Source: Sambucus nigra (lineage: Eukaryota > Streptophyta > Magnoliopsida > Dipsacales > Adoxaceae). Taken from it: a DNA stretch of 64,000 nucleotides. The position numbers and the translations under genes were made by a program. The DNA lies in NCBI GenBank assembly GCA_949130495.1, contig CASBWL010000433.1, positions 186,001 to 250,000 of the forward strand, written 5' to 3'. Below the pieces are notes generated by a model. It saw nothing but the letters and a program-made list of their open reading frames with translations, made no database searches and was not told the origin of the DNA. Below are positions 11,581 to 24,230 of this stretch, in pieces (position 1 is the stretch's first letter; every line of letters starts with the position of its first letter).

Positions 11581-12897
11581 CACTTTTGATTACCCCCTCT
11601 GATGGATTCTTTCAGTTTGAAGCAATTGGTGTTATTGTGACCATGGTCTCTTTAGAAGCAATAATACTTCGACTTATCATTTTTATCTTCAGTAGTCCTA
11701 ATGGTCTTTGGAGGAGGCAAGAGAACCTGAGATTCTTTTACTGTAAATATCTACTTTATGGTGGTTGTGAGCGGGGTGAAATGTTTGGCCTTTGGAGGCC
11801 CAATATTTTTACCTATTTCCTTATTCTTTTTAGCCTTTATGATCTAAGAGGATTCCCTAATATGATAGAAAATTTCTTTCCTCTTTCCCTACTAAGGAGT
11901 GGCCAGGGCATGCCTCATTGAGATGGCATCTTTAGTGTTCATATACTACTAAGGCATGTCGAGCAGCATAGTTATGGATTTTAGAGTGTTTTTACTAAAA
12001 GAACTTAGCCAATATTCTGAGGTGAGGAATGTGATGAAATTGAGCATACAAAATTATGTCATTTAGATCATAAACTTGGAGAGTCTCTTATTTAAATCTC
12101 TTGGCATATTCTCTAAGATCTTCTCCAGTCTTTGTCCAAAATGGAGGAGGGAGGTGACATGCTTTCTCATCTTCTTAGGTCTAATGAACTGGATGATAAA
12201 GGCTCTTGATAGCTCAATAATGCTCCTATTAGTCCTTAGTTTATGATTTGGCTTACTAATGCCCAGCTCTTGCTCTCAGAGTAGATACAAAAGCTATGTA
12301 TAAGACCTCATATGGGGTGTCTTGTAGGAGCATGAGTGATCTAGAGGTCTCTAGGTGACCAATGGGGTATTTAGATCCAACGAATGGTTCAATAGCATAA
12401 ATCTTCCACTTTGGGGGAAGAGCATAAGTTTAAATATCATTGGATAATGGAAATAATGTCTTTTAGAGATCCAAATCGATGGTATTGGAGGTCTATGTCT
12501 TGTACTGGTTAAGGAAATTACCCAATAAGTATTGCATCCTCTTGATCGCATTATCTTAGGGCCTAGTCACCCCGGAACCACCTTATGATTGATATCTAGG
12601 AGGTGATAACCTGTCCTTGACAGGATTGCTGGTCACTAATAATTGGGGAGCCCTAGGCATACCCTCCAAAAGGTTATCTTCCTCTAGCAGGGGCTCGTGG
12701 TTTTACCCTGTACCACTATACTCTAATTCAACCAATTCCTCTACCACTTGCGGTACATGAAGTCTATTGAGAATAGTAGTTAGTTGATCTTTGAGAATTT
12801 TTTTGAGCTTCCATTTGCTTGAAAGAACAGGCCAAAACAACATTAGTTGGCATCTTAAAGAAACAAATATGTGTATTTGAGAGAAATGCAACTATCA
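11581..12897 (-). pseudogene. Gypsy element F: gag with zinc knuckle, decayed
   Basis: Near 11650-11690 the minus strand reads YYCFKRDHGHNNTNCFKLKE, the YCxFHxxxGHxTxxC knuckle found in Tat-type gypsy gag. Upstream, LREYAKRF near 12100 is the capsid motif of the retrotransposon gag family. The N-terminal part (12703-12891) begins just inside the PBS. Stops occur every few tens of codons. Gag would have formed the particle. This is an old copy, more decayed than elements B, C or D. Confidence 0.68.
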
Positions 12898-12915
12898 TTC
12901 CCACAGACGGCACTA
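12898..12915 (-). other. Primer-binding site of gypsy element F
   Basis: The minus strand reads TAGTGCCGTCTGTGGGAA, one or two changes from the TGGCGCCGTCTGTGGGAA block found next to LTRs of many plant Tat-type gypsy elements. It lies right upstream of the gag start. Confidence 0.7.
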
Positions 12916-12921
12916 AATAGG

Positions 12922-14980
12922 TGGGTATTAAAATCTGAAGTGGCCCAAACCCAATAGGTGCTCCCCCACGAACCTTAGATTAACAAATTGGGAGGAGTCT
13001 CGGACCTCACCTGAGGATTATACGTTCACTATCAAAGGGTGTGATTTTCTTTATTAGAACAGAAAAGAATTACTACAATATAATAGACCTTTTTGGCTTC
13101 GTGAAAGAGAGTCTGAGGCCATTAGACATCTTTTAACAGTCCAAAGGACCTTAAGAAGTAACTGATGAACTTATCTAAGGGATGTTAAGAACTGATTTAG
13201 GGCTGAACGAGGAATATATTCTAACAAATAACTAGATATGATCCAAACTATAACTATGAGCTGACATCCTTGATTGATTATAGAATAATGAGTAAACACT
13301 TGTGAATGCTAAAACTCTTGGTTCTGTAAATTATGATGACTTTAACATTCCTTTAACCTTTCCCCAACCTCCCTTATATATGAAAACTCTTTTAGAAAGA
13401 ACGGGTGGACTGACACAATATGGTAGTGGTGTCACTGAGGTCTGATACCGTCAAAAAGGTCATTGGGGGTTTGTCAAAGGTTTTGTAGGTGGTGTAAGGT
13501 AGTTAGTGAGTTCATTATATAAAGATGGAAGCTTTTTAATGCAGGTGGGATGGAGTGGTGGCGGAAGGTGAAATAATGTTGTGCTTTTTAACTACCCGCC
13601 AAACTGGTTGCATGAGCTTTGTTAGAGATCTAAGAGGTTTGGAACAATTATGGGCTCTCAAGGGTTGATCTGGATATATTTTGTAATGATATACGCATAC
13701 GTTGATGGTTAAGCAGTCTCAAAAGGCCATTTATCTTCAAATTATGGTCTGCTCTAAGAATAAGATAAGGCAAAACTCTGATGGTATGGTCTGTGAACCT
13801 GGTTGGAGAGACACGTTGGAATAACTGGTCATTATAGAAATAGGATGAAGAGTTGACTGATGTATGCTATATTATTGTGGCCTTTTCTTGAGAGCAGTGG
13901 TTTGTCTGAGGTCAAAGGTCAGCCTCGAGACCTCTGTTCTTGTGTGAGGGTAGTTGAGGGGTCTAATAGTATATAAAATACCAGGGTTTAATTAGGGTCG
14001 GTTTTATCTGAGCTATTCACCAAACCAATCATGAATGAGGCCACTTACGTATGGTCTCTTGCGACTTCTTTTTCAGCATAAGGAGTGAATTCATCCTATT
14101 TGGGTCGATGTTTCTCATGATAAATATTATTGGGAAGGCCTCCGCAAATTAGTTAAATAAGAAATGGATCTATGGGGTAGGTTTTGAAACCACTTTTATG
14201 CTATATCTCCCAGACTTTAGGGAAATATCTGAAACATCAGAGGTTCGTTGTAATTTTAGAGTTTCATTATCTGGTGGTTATGACGAACATGAACGGTGGG
14301 ATATGTATTCCTTTCATATATTTGTAACCTTATGACGGGGAACTTCTTTAGTGGTTCAAAGTATTAAATTGATCGAGTGAATGGTTAATTCATTTGACTA
14401 ATAAGGCTTCTTCTAACTAGGTCCTTGGTAGTCCTAGACCCTTGTTGAGATTAGTGGTCATCCATTTACCTCGATATTAGGTTAAGAAGGTCCTCATCTC
14501 TATGGTGAATGTTATGTCAATCCCTTCTTTCTTATGATCTCATTTAGTAGGAAAGATTTGGGTAGTGCCATAAACTCCTTTTTTTGGCTATGAGTTTTGC
14601 TCGGATGAGGGCAATGGGTGCAGGTGATCTATTGGTACTAATGTTTTCCCATTTGGATCTCCTGCTCCATTATGTCCATGTACTTCTCTACACGAGCATT
14701 CTCTTAATGTTGATGATGTATAACTACTTTTTATTTACAAAGGCGTTGTTCTTGAACATATATGAGCCGTGATATTTGACTAGAATATGGTGGTTCATTT
14801 CCCTCCACTAATTTCTCCACCCGAGGATGGTAATGAGATATGGGGATACTTTTCTCTTGGAGGGTCCTGGTCATGGATTTAAACCAGAGAGGGAATTGTT
14901 AAGTGTGATCGTCTTGATGGTATTGACAAGATTGCAAGTGCTCGTTATGTGAATGAGATATGATTATTATTGGCCGGTAA
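12922..14980 (-). repeat. Probable 5' LTR of gypsy element F (right end unresolved)
   Basis: Starts TGGGTATTAAAATCTG next to the PBS. A minus-strand TATA box (CATATATAAGGGAGG) lies at about 13373-13383, giving a short R-U5 to its left and U3 to the right, as expected for a minus-oriented LTR. No coding potential is seen across the stretch. The right end is estimated because the partner LTR is not present. Confidence 0.5.
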
Positions 14981-17280
14981 GATTGATGAAATAAATCAGT
15001 TACCATAGACGACATTAATTATAGTTGTTAAAATCCTACTAATTAAGATTCAACATAAACAAATCTAATAAAGTAAAAAAATCAAGTATACACACACAAG
15101 GACAAGATGTGCATTCTTCGATGTGTCTATATACATGTATGGTTATTCATTGTTATTAATACACATTTATTACTTGATATTACATTTCCATCTCTCCTCA
15201 CGGGTTAGGTTTACATTTATAAGAGGAAGTGATAGAGTGCTTGGGGTCTTAATCACCTCAACATTTTTTCCTAACCGATCAACTTTCCCTTGGTTTGCAT
15301 GGGTCGATTATCTTTAGTGATCTTAATCCTCATGGTTTGTATATCTATTCCATTAGGATACTCGACTTTTTTCCACATGTGGTGGATTATTTTCCCTCAC
15401 ACATATGTATATTTGAATCTTATTCACCAGGATAAAAGATAAAGTTAAGAAATAAAAATAATTCTTAGTGAATATTAATATTTTTATGATTAATATATTA
15501 GTTCAAAATGTACAAGACAACATTTATGTGGTTATAAGCTATTATCGATCCCTTGCATATACCTTTTCATATTGAATTCTCCAACACACTGTACTAATAG
15601 AACTTGGGTAAGTGCATGGTTCTTCTGTTGTTTATACTTAATATATAATATTGGAACATTTGGGAATGGGACTTTCATTAGTTTTATTGTTCGTTTAGTA
15701 TGTTTGTATTTGGTTGTTGATTATTTGAACAATATACCATCAATATTAGTGAAGTTTCATCTAATCCTCCTTGAAGAAAAAAAACAAAAAAGAAAAGTTT
15801 CATACATTTTATTTTAGGTTGGACATTGTTTTTTTATGCCATGTTTTTATAGTCTACTAGTTATTGGGATTTGGAGTTAGCCTCTATTGTACTGCATTTG
15901 ATTGGTTTCATAAATCTTATGCTTTATTAAAGTCAACAACTGGGTGGATCTGTGCATGTCAAAAGTTGGTTGAAACATGATTTGGGTTGATTTGAGTAAC
16001 AAATATAATTTTTCACTCGTGGAACATATTTTCGTGGGAAAATGTATACATCAACCTTCTTTTGATTTGTTTGATCCTCTTATTGCATGTAAAAAATATT
16101 TGTTACATTGCAATTCTTTTAGTAAATATTTTGACCGAAATAAAATATTATTAGTGTTGTTATTTGTGTTATATTTATCTTATAAGGGTAATTAATTTGT
16201 TTGTTAGAGAAATTCCTGATGTGATTGGTGGTGTCTTCATTCTTGTTTTTCCATTGCTTACTCACATATGGTATTTGTACCTAGTTTTATATTCTATTGG
16301 AGAATCTTCCATATTAATATTTTCGGTGTTTATTATAATTGTTATATTAAAAATAATAAGTGGTGGTATTAAATAGAGTACAATAATATTTATTTAATGT
16401 AATTTAGATAGAGATAACAATGAGCCATCATTCATCTTTAGAATTACAGGCTAGAGTGTTTGGGTAACAATCTTTTGTTAACTAATTTCACGATTTTTGA
16501 GGCATTTATTCATTATGATTGCATTTTTTTAATTTTATTTTTGTAGACTAAACATGATCAGCATTTTGGTACTTTAGAGTGGTACTTAGTTTGGTGAACA
16601 GGGAATATTTAATTGAATGCATGCATTTGTTATTACTAAAACAAAATTGTCTTTGAGTATTCACGAGATCATAGAAAGTGTGAAATATAATTAACTAAAT
16701 ATGGAAAAAGTGACTTATATAAGGACGACAACTATAATGTAAATGCACACGACTTTACACTGTATCAAATGAAACCTTACTGATATACTAATTTTCTTCG
16801 TTGGATAAGTGGGTTGTACGAACCAAAAAATTATTATTTGGTTGTTGAGTTTCTTGTTTATTTTAAATATATGCACTTTTTTAGGGTGTTTTAGAAAAAA
16901 GTTATACTTTGTCTAGAATTTTTTAGAAATTGGTGTCTTAAATGTATGATTCTATTTTTTTATAAATGATCCATTAATTTCATTACGAACTATAATGAGT
17001 AGATTACATTTTAAACTAGTGTTGTGTTGTTTAAGACATGTAGTTACTACACTAGCTATCTTTTTATTCTTATTAAAATTTAGGATTTGATTAAGATGAA
17101 ATGTAAGCATCTCTAAAGTAAATTAGTTGGATTGAAACAGAAATCGAAGAACGTGAATCATAAAAAACACTTTAACATTGGAAAGGTAATAAGCACTAAT
17201 ATAACTTTCAAGACATTAAGACTAGAGTTAATGGTGGTACCATCTGATTATATATTTGGAAAACTATTTTTAACGATATA
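14981..17280. other. AT-rich stretch with no recognisable gene
   Basis: Short open frames of 60-80 codons occur on the plus strand (for example 15123-15317, 15572-15817, 15977-16195) but show no known motif, have low-complexity hydrophobic composition, and are typical of AT-rich noncoding DNA. I find no LTR ends, PBS, tRNA or terminal inverted repeats here. Confidence 0.5.
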
Positions 17281-18150
17281 TATATAGGTGTGAAAAGAAG
17301 TTGGGTACCACTGACCCGGCTCACGGGCAGGGTCCCATTTTAAAAATGAGCAAAAATTTGAGCGGCAGGCCGACCCGAAATTTCGGCAGAGTTTCAGGTT
17401 GAAAACGATAATCTAACATGTGTGTCCTAGGCTGGACACCTAAATGCGGGTATGTAGTTGGTTGGGTGAATCGGAAAGGGCGTGGCTTCCACGATATACG
17501 TCTTGCTTTTGAGGGAAATCAGTACGTGTGGAAAAGACATTTGATATACCTGAGAGTATGTGAATTGCCTCACTATATACCTCATGGGGACGGTATGCAT
17601 GAGAGAAAAATCGATGTACTCGGCGTACGTGAACGAGTTCCCTTCGATATACCTCCCTTCATGACTTTGGTCAAGCAATATGATGCGGGGGAACCATTTG
17701 ATATATGTCGAAGGTACTTGGCCAATGAAAGGTGAGAGTCATATCGCTTAGGCTAACTGCACCCTGCCGGACCAGTGCCCATCACAAAGTGACCCTCCAG
17801 TTACTGGACAAAATTTGGTCAATCACAATGCTCTTTGGTGATATCTTATGAATCATGCATGATTCTCTTATTAGTATCTTATGAATGTCTTTATTGAACA
17901 TTCCCAACAGGGAGAAAAGTACGAGTACCAATGGTATACCAAGTATGGATGAGTGATGGAAGCAACATGGGGATATATGTGATCCTAGGTTCACGTGGTG
18001 TGAAGTGTACATGGAGAATTTTCTACAAGTGTGTGAATAAAAGCATAAGCATAAGGCACACATGAATATTAAAGGGGAACATGCAAAATAAGGGAAAATA
18101 TAAACAAATATAACACCCACGTAAATAGAGTGTAGCCCTCAAAATAAACA
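17281..18150. other. Unassigned; probable leader of a minus-strand Tat/Ogre element
   Basis: The stretch lies on the internal side of the PBS at 18152-18169, so by position it should be the 5' leader or gag start of element E on the minus strand. Open frames on both strands (17418-17735 plus, 17782-18120 minus) have no recognisable domain. A recurring short motif, TTYGATATAC or close variants, appears at about 17492, 17540, 17571, 17645 and 17700. Confidence 0.35.
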
Positions 18151-18151
18151 C

Positions 18152-18169
18152 TCCCCATCAGAGTCACCA
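18152..18169 (-). other. Primer-binding site of gypsy element E (Tat/Ogre type)
   Basis: The minus strand reads TGGTGACTCTGATGGGGA, which resembles the TGGCGACTCTGCTGGGGA-type PBS that I recall from Ogre/Tat elements. It is one base from a TG that can serve as the LTR boundary at 18171. Confidence 0.6.
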
Positions 18170-18170
18170 C

Positions 18171-18222
18171 TGTGGTCATCCCCTCCAATCATCGCGGTGG
18201 GAGAGACGAAGAAGAGGCGAGG
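18171..18222 (-). repeat. LTR E, PBS-proximal 52 bases (interrupted by element C)
   Basis: Runs from TG at 18171 to the insertion point of element C. The last five bases, CGAGG (18218-18222), are the left target-site duplication of C; the right copy is CGGGG at 30781-30785. The remainder of this LTR is inferred at 30781-32829. Confidence 0.55.
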
Positions 18223-19820
18223 TGATTAGGCATAAATTCTTCTAAATTTATCCCTTTAATTTAGTTACTTTTAGCACCTCGAAGAACGTAATCGATTTAA
18301 TTTTACCTCATAATCTTGCTACTGACTTATTCTAACGAGTACACCGAGTTTCTGGTATTTCGTACTAATTTTACAGGTATTTAATGTCAATAAAGAAAGA
18401 AATAAATCGGAACAATCGAGAAAGAAAAGAAGGAAAAGTCAAAAGGGAAAAGCTGTAATTTTTACCCAGAATTTGGATGAGGAATCAACTGGAAAGTTGA
18501 AGAGATTTCACTTATGAGTACATAGGAAGAAACGTCACCTCAATAGGAGTCCCGATGTGAAAGTTATGAGCAGTTAAAGTTTGAAGAAAAAGTCAAAGGA
18601 AGACCGGACCGTTCCGGTCCGGACCGATCTACATTGCCAATTTCTAGAGAACCCCGGACCGAAGATGGATCGAAGCTGAAAGAAAACAAATGAACCGATC
18701 CGCCCAAGAAATAAATGAATCCATCCGAATTCCAGCCAGATCGAACCGAGGGAGGATCGGACCGGTCCGATTGTCGAATTTTAATTTTCTAAACTTCTTC
18801 TAATGGAGAGTCCTAGTGCAACTAAAACTCTTGGAGTTTTATAGGGTATTTAAACTCGTTTTATTGTCATTCTTAGTATGGAGAATTTAGCTAATTTTCC
18901 ATTCTCTCTGTGAAAACCCTAATTTGAAGATTGCTTACAAATTTAATTACAAGATTGAAGATTGTTCAGATTTTTATGGTTACAAGTAATTCCAATTACT
19001 GCTTTTAGTGCTTTGGTAAGATCAGTAGTTAATTTCTTCTGTCCAATCTCCTTTCTACATCATTCTACAATTCTTCCTTAGTTTAATCATGGTTTTCTGC
19101 AATTCAAAAATTGTTTTCATTAGTTTCATCATGGTAGGCTAGACTTTTAAGGGTCAGGATACATGAACCCAACTTGATGTGATAGTTTCATGTGTATAAA
19201 ATTAATCCTCTAAATTTAATGGTTTGATTATGACCGTAATTCATAGAAACACGACAATTGTAGATCTTTGGATCTCGTTTGTTTCCGGGTAATCGGGATG
19301 CTTTAGAATACAATTCGAGTGCAACTATTACAGTACCGATTTACTCGTCCTCTGATTAAGTATGGTGCGGGCTTGAACCTCATATACGTAATGCTTAGGA
19401 GTACTAAATTCTGGGTCTAATTAATCACTTAAATTTATGATTAGTTTTATACCATCAATACATTAGGGTTGGGGGATTCTATTCCCATCCTGTTTTCTTC
19501 ATCATATAGTTCAAGTTTCAGTTCAAACATAATCAGTAATTTAGGTAATTTAGAGTAATTGCATGCCATTCATTCATTAGTTCATTAGTTAATTATTTCA
19601 AAATTTCATTTAGTTGTAGCCAATTCTCAAATCAAATCATCTTTTTCTTTCTTTTTAGAGTCAGAGTTAGGATTTCTTCGTCTATCCAACGTCGTCACAA
19701 TTCCATTGTCCTATTTCCCTGTGGATACGATCCCAACTTATCGGGTTTATTACTAACACGACAAGCTTGCACTTGAGCCTAGAGAGTACGCACTTCTGAG
19801 ACACATTCTTAGTCGCGTCA
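18223..19820 (+). repeat. 5' LTR of element C
   Basis: 1598 bp, from TGATTAGGCATAAATTC to CGCGTCA. TATTTAAAC near 18848 may be the TATA element. Positions 18600-18775 hold a dense run of GGACCGGTCC-like palindromes, including a ~15-base segment missing from the 3' LTR. Short open frames inside are not genes. Confidence 0.93.
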
Positions 19821-19826
19821 AGTTTT

Positions 19827-19844
19827 TGGCGCCGTTGCCGGGGA
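19827..19844 (+). other. Primer-binding site of element C
   Basis: TGGCGCCGTTGCCGGGGA, the tRNA-Asp-type PBS described for Athila elements, six bases after the LTR end. Confidence 0.88.
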
Positions 19845-19971
19845 ATTAGATAGACTTAGGATTAGATCGAGTCAATCTAAAACTTTGACCAAAAATCTCC
19901 AAATAATCAAAAAACATAAAAAAAATTCAAAAAGCACAAAAAGATTCATCATCATCTCTTATAAGTTGTTA

Positions 19972-21543
19972 ATGCAAAATTCTGAACTCACTCCAACTCC
20001 CCATAATACTACAACCCACATTCACGAAAATCTAATAGTTGAGTACGACCCAGATAGCCCTCACACTCCTAACGCTCCACAGTTTTGTGTTCCACCTCCC
20101 ACACCATCACACTCAATCTCAAATAACACGATGTTTTCCTTCTTAAGACACACTTTGGAGCACACTCCAAGTATACCAAGTGAGGATACCGAATCTTTGA
20201 GCAAGAGAGACATGTCACAACACGGTAGTGCAGCTGCTGACGAGGGAGAGGCCCCATATCGCCCTTTGAGAGACGTCTTATATCCCGAGCGCACTGTCAC
20301 TCCGGGATGCATTTTACTCCCGTACAATGCGGGATAATTTCTCTTTAGGAATGGGATGATCCAGATACTTACCATGGACTGGATTCAGAAAAGCCATATG
20401 CCCACATTATGAAATTTTTTGGAGGCGTGCGAGACTCTCAGTGACCAAACTTGCACAAAAGATATGCTCCGCCTTAAACGCTTTCCATTCTCACTAAAGG
20501 AGAAGGCTAAGACATGGCTATGGTCTTTACCTCCAAATTCGATTTCATCATGGAATGAATTACAATCCAAATTTCTCAAGAAGTTCTTTCCTCCACATCG
20601 AACAAATTCTATCAAGGTTCAAATTCAAACTTTCCGACAATTAGAAAATGAGTCATTCGAACGATGTTACAAGCGTTTCAATGAGTTAATTACCTCATGT
20701 CCCAATCATGGTTTTGATAAAACACAAATCATTTCCTTTATCCATTATGAGCAGAACATTAATTCCAAGAAACTTGTTGAAACCATGGGTAGTGGTTTGT
20801 TTGTCGACTTAGACGCCCACAATGCCGAGCTTCACCTGAGGTATGTCGCCGAGGCTAACGAATCCTGGGATACATCTGACCCTAATGCTCAAAATCAAAA
20901 TTGTCAAGTGACCACCACTCTATCGGCGTCTGGCGTATTTCATGTACAAAAGAATTCTATAGCGGATAGTCGACTCGATATGCTTGAGAAAGGACTATGA
21001 GACCTACGTGAGGTATGTGGAAGAGGACCAACTGGATCCGTCCCAAACCCTGTTAAGAAGGTGTGTGCGATTTGTGAGGCGGGTCATTCAACTGAGGAAT
21101 GCCCGACTGTACCCGCCTACAAAGTGATGCTTCAAGAGCAAGTCAGTGGCATAGGAGGATTTAAGGGTAATTTTGGTGCCCCGCACAGGAATTCTTACAA
21201 CCCTTCATGGAAAAACAACCCTGGTTTTAGCTATGGGCAACAACATGCTGCGATGAATCCTAATTCACATGTTTCCCCTCCTCCACCACCGCATTTTCAA
21301 GGAGTTCCACACATGCAAGGACATGTGCAAGCGCCACCACCTCAAGGAGCATACATCCCTCCACCGCGGAGAAGTCTCGAGGATACGATCAACCACTTTA
21401 TCAATACTAAGACTACAACTAATGCTAGGCATGAGCGCATGATGAACGATATGAATGCGAATATTTCACAGTTGCAATCATCGTTGAGTATCCAAGAGAA
21501 GGTCGAATTTCCTGCCCACGGCCAAAGATCTCCCCAAGGTTAA
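19972..21543 (+). pseudogene. Element C gag (capsid and zinc knuckle)
   Basis: The ATG at 19972 matches the start of the element D gag (a NSS/NSE...VHENP/IHENL N-terminus followed by FWVPPP or FCVPPP). The frame breaks near 20338. The capsid core follows at 20419-21000, with RLKRFPFSLKEKAKTWL, LPPNSISSWNEL and LKKFFPPHRTNS, the retrotrans_gag domain. After another stop, 21061-21543 has the knuckle CAICEAGHSTEEC (CX2CX3HX4C) and a Pro-rich tail with PPPPPHF and APPPQGAYIPPPRRS. Role: particle assembly and RNA binding. Two or more breaks make it non-functional. Confidence 0.87.
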
Positions 21544-21699
21544 ACTAGTGTTAGCTACATATCGACAGAACATCAGGAGCAATGTCAAGCTATGAACACT
21601 CTTCGTAGGGGGAGAGTCATTAATTTATCACCTACCCCACATGATGCAACCAAAGACAAGGAAATTTAGCCCAACACGAAAGAGGCTGAAGATGTTCCT

Positions 21700-22929
21700 T
21701 TGAAGGAGAGTGATAAAGAGGACACTAGTGAGCCCGAGGTAGTAATGAAACCACCCACCGTGGCACTGTTTCCTCAAAGGTTGGTTCCTTCCCACAAAGG
21801 AAACCCCCATGGTGAAGTGCTAGATGTACTAAAGCAAGTGAAGCTAAATATACATTTCCTCGATGCGATTAAGAAAATTCTAGCTTATGAAAAAGTCATC
21901 AAAGACTTATTGACGGTAAAAAGGAGGATGAAGGTAAAGAAAAATGTCTTTCTAGCACAGAACGTGAGCTCCATCCTACTCAATGTTCTCTCGACCAAGT
22001 TCAAAGATCCCGGTGCACCCACCATTTTCTTCATCATTAGAGAAACTAAAATTGAGAAAGCCTTACTTGATTTGGGATCAAGTGTCAATATTCTCCCTTA
22101 CGCCATCTATAGGAAACTTAATTTGGGCGACCTCAAGCCCACAAAGGTTAGTCTCTAATTAGCAGATCGAATCGTGAAGATACCAAGAGGCATAGTTGAG
22201 GATGTGATCATCCAAGTAGGCACTTTCTACTTCTGGGTAGACTTTGTCATTTGGGATACAGAGCCCTCCTTTACCTCAAGAAACCATGTTCCCATTAATA
22301 TTGGGTGCCCGTTCTTAGCTATGGCTAACACAATCATCAATACTCAAAATGGACAAATGCAACTCAGGTTTGGGAACATGACTTTAGAGACTAACATCTT
22401 CCATATCGCCCAACAGACGGGGGAAGAAGATGATCTTCACGCGGTGAGCCTAATAGAGGAGATCGTAGAGGAGTATTTTGAGGAAACTTATTATGGAGAC
22501 GCCCTAGGGTCCTATTTAGTGTCGAACCACGAGAGTGAGGGGACTTACACCGCATTCGAGAGGGAGGTTGAGGAGTTAAAAGAGTTATTTGATGAGAGAG
22601 CGTTGGATGAGGACGCGGGAGATGTAAGTAGAGTCTATAGATTCGAGGAGTTACCACCGAGGTATACACGCATGGTTCCCTCCAATGAAAAATTTCCAAC
22701 CCTGGAATTGAAGAAACTCCCCATCCATATTAAATATGCATACCTAGGAGAGGATGAGACATTTCCTGTTGTTGTCTCCTCTAGCCTACATGAAGAGCAG
22801 GAGGGTAAATTGCTAAAGATTCTGAGGAAGCACCAAAGTGCTTTTGGTTGGTGCATTGCTGATTGGAAAGGGATAAGTCATTTGATTTGCACCCACAAGA
22901 TCCATCTTGAAGAGGATATCAATCCCTGA
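21700..22929 (+). pseudogene. Element C protease and protease-RT connector
   Basis: 21700-22158 ends in the retropepsin active site region ALLDLGSSVNILPYAIY (DLGSS in place of the cellular DTGAS, usual in Athila elements). A TAA follows at 22156, and the frame continues from 22174 with VPRGIVED-like, FVIWDTEP and HPFLA-like segments. The connector that follows is acidic (EEIVEEYFEETYYGD) and ends in ELKKLP...KYAYLGEDETFPVVVSS, just before RT. The homologous stretch in element D is 36952-38175. Stops separate the pieces. Confidence 0.85.
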
Positions 22930-23740
22930 GAGAAATGAAAAGAAGGTTAAACCCTAATATGAAAGAAGTGGTGAGGACCAAAATGATTAAGCTATTAGAT
23001 GCCGGGATTATCTACCCAATCTCGGATAGCAAGTGGGTGAGCCCTATTTAATTTTTCCCGAAGAAGTCGGGCATGACAGTGATTGAGAATGCTAAGGGAG
23101 AGCTAGTTCCCCAACGTACCACCACCGGGTGGTGCATTTGCATTGATTACCGAAAACTCAATGCGGGAACTAGGAAAGACCATTTCCCCTTGCCATTTAT
23201 TGATCAGATGCTTGAGAGAGTAGAGGACCCTTACTATTTCTTCCTTGATGGTTATTCCGGATATAACCAAATTGAGGTAGATGTACTTGACCAGGAGAAA
23301 ACAACCTTCACTTGCCTTTTTAGTACGTTTGCCTACAAACGTATGCCATTCGGCTTGTGTAATACACCCGCGACCTTTCAAAGGTGCATGTTGAGCCCAT
23401 TTAGTGACATGGTCGAGAGAGGACTTGAAGTGTTCATGGACGATTTCAGTGTTTTTGGCACCTCTTTCGACCTTTGTCTTGAAAAACTGGAAAAGGTTCT
23501 TGCCCGGTGTGAAAAAGAACTTAGTGCTGAATTGGGATAAATGCCACTTCATGGTCACGAGGGAATAGTTCTTGGCCACATAGTTTCATCCAAGGGGATA
23601 GAAGTTGATAGAGCTAAGATAAATGTCATAGCCAATCTACCCCCAACAAAATCGCTCAAAGACGTGAGCTCCTTCTTGCGCTACGCGAGTTTTATCGAAG
23701 GTTCATTAAGGACTTTAGCACCATCGCTAGACCTTTAAGC
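22930..23740 (+). pseudogene. Element C reverse transcriptase
   Basis: Begins with the degraded MKRRLNPNMKEVV segment. 23073-23540 then contains the RT fingers and palm: CIDYRKLNAGTRKDHFPLPFIDQ, FLDGYSGYNQI, YKRMPFGLCNTPATFQRCM and the active site FMDDFSVFG near 23433. A stop-frameshift near 23540 leads to 23541-23738 (GHIVSSKGIEVDRAKINVI), the thumb and connection region. At least two frame breaks. RT would copy the RNA into DNA. Confidence 0.9.
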
Positions 23741-24230
23741 AACCTACTTATGAAGGACAGTCCATTTGAGTGCACGGAAGCATGCCAAATAGCTTTTGAA
23801 CAACTGAAAACCATGCTTTTGTCAACTCCCATCATGGAAGTTTCGGATTGGTCTTTACCATTCGAACTTATGTGTGATGCTAGCGATTATGCGATAGGGG
23901 CTATTTTGGGCCAAAGGAAAGACAAATAGGCTCATGTCATTTACTACGCTAGCTAGACTCTTACCGAACCACAACTCAATTACTCCATGACCGAGAAAGA
24001 GTTGCTAGCGATAGTATTTGCTCTTGACAAATTTTGATCCTACCTTATCGATTCTCCCATTACTTGCCTCACCGACCACGCGGCATTGTAATACCTACTT
24101 GCAAAGAAAGATGCAAAGCCGCGCCTCATAAGGTGGATCCTACTCCTAAAAGATTTTAATCTCTCCATTAAAGATAAAGAAAGGAGTAGAAAACGCCGTT
24201 GCCTACCACTTATCACGGCTTTCGTCCGAC
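23741..24230 (+). pseudogene. Element C RNase H, decayed
   Basis: Translating in shifting frames shows LPFELMCDASDYAIGAILGQRKD (the first catalytic Asp in CDASD) near 23850-23930, then HVIYYAS-like and LAIVFALDKF-like segments and the end of the domain near 24200. Stops interrupt it (for example TAG after KDK near 23926). RNase H would degrade the RNA strand of the hybrid. It is placed between RT and integrase as expected. Confidence 0.75.

Noticed and set aside
15123..16376. Plus-strand short open frames with hydrophobic residues
   Set aside because: Low-complexity AT-rich DNA, no motif, no conserved start context.
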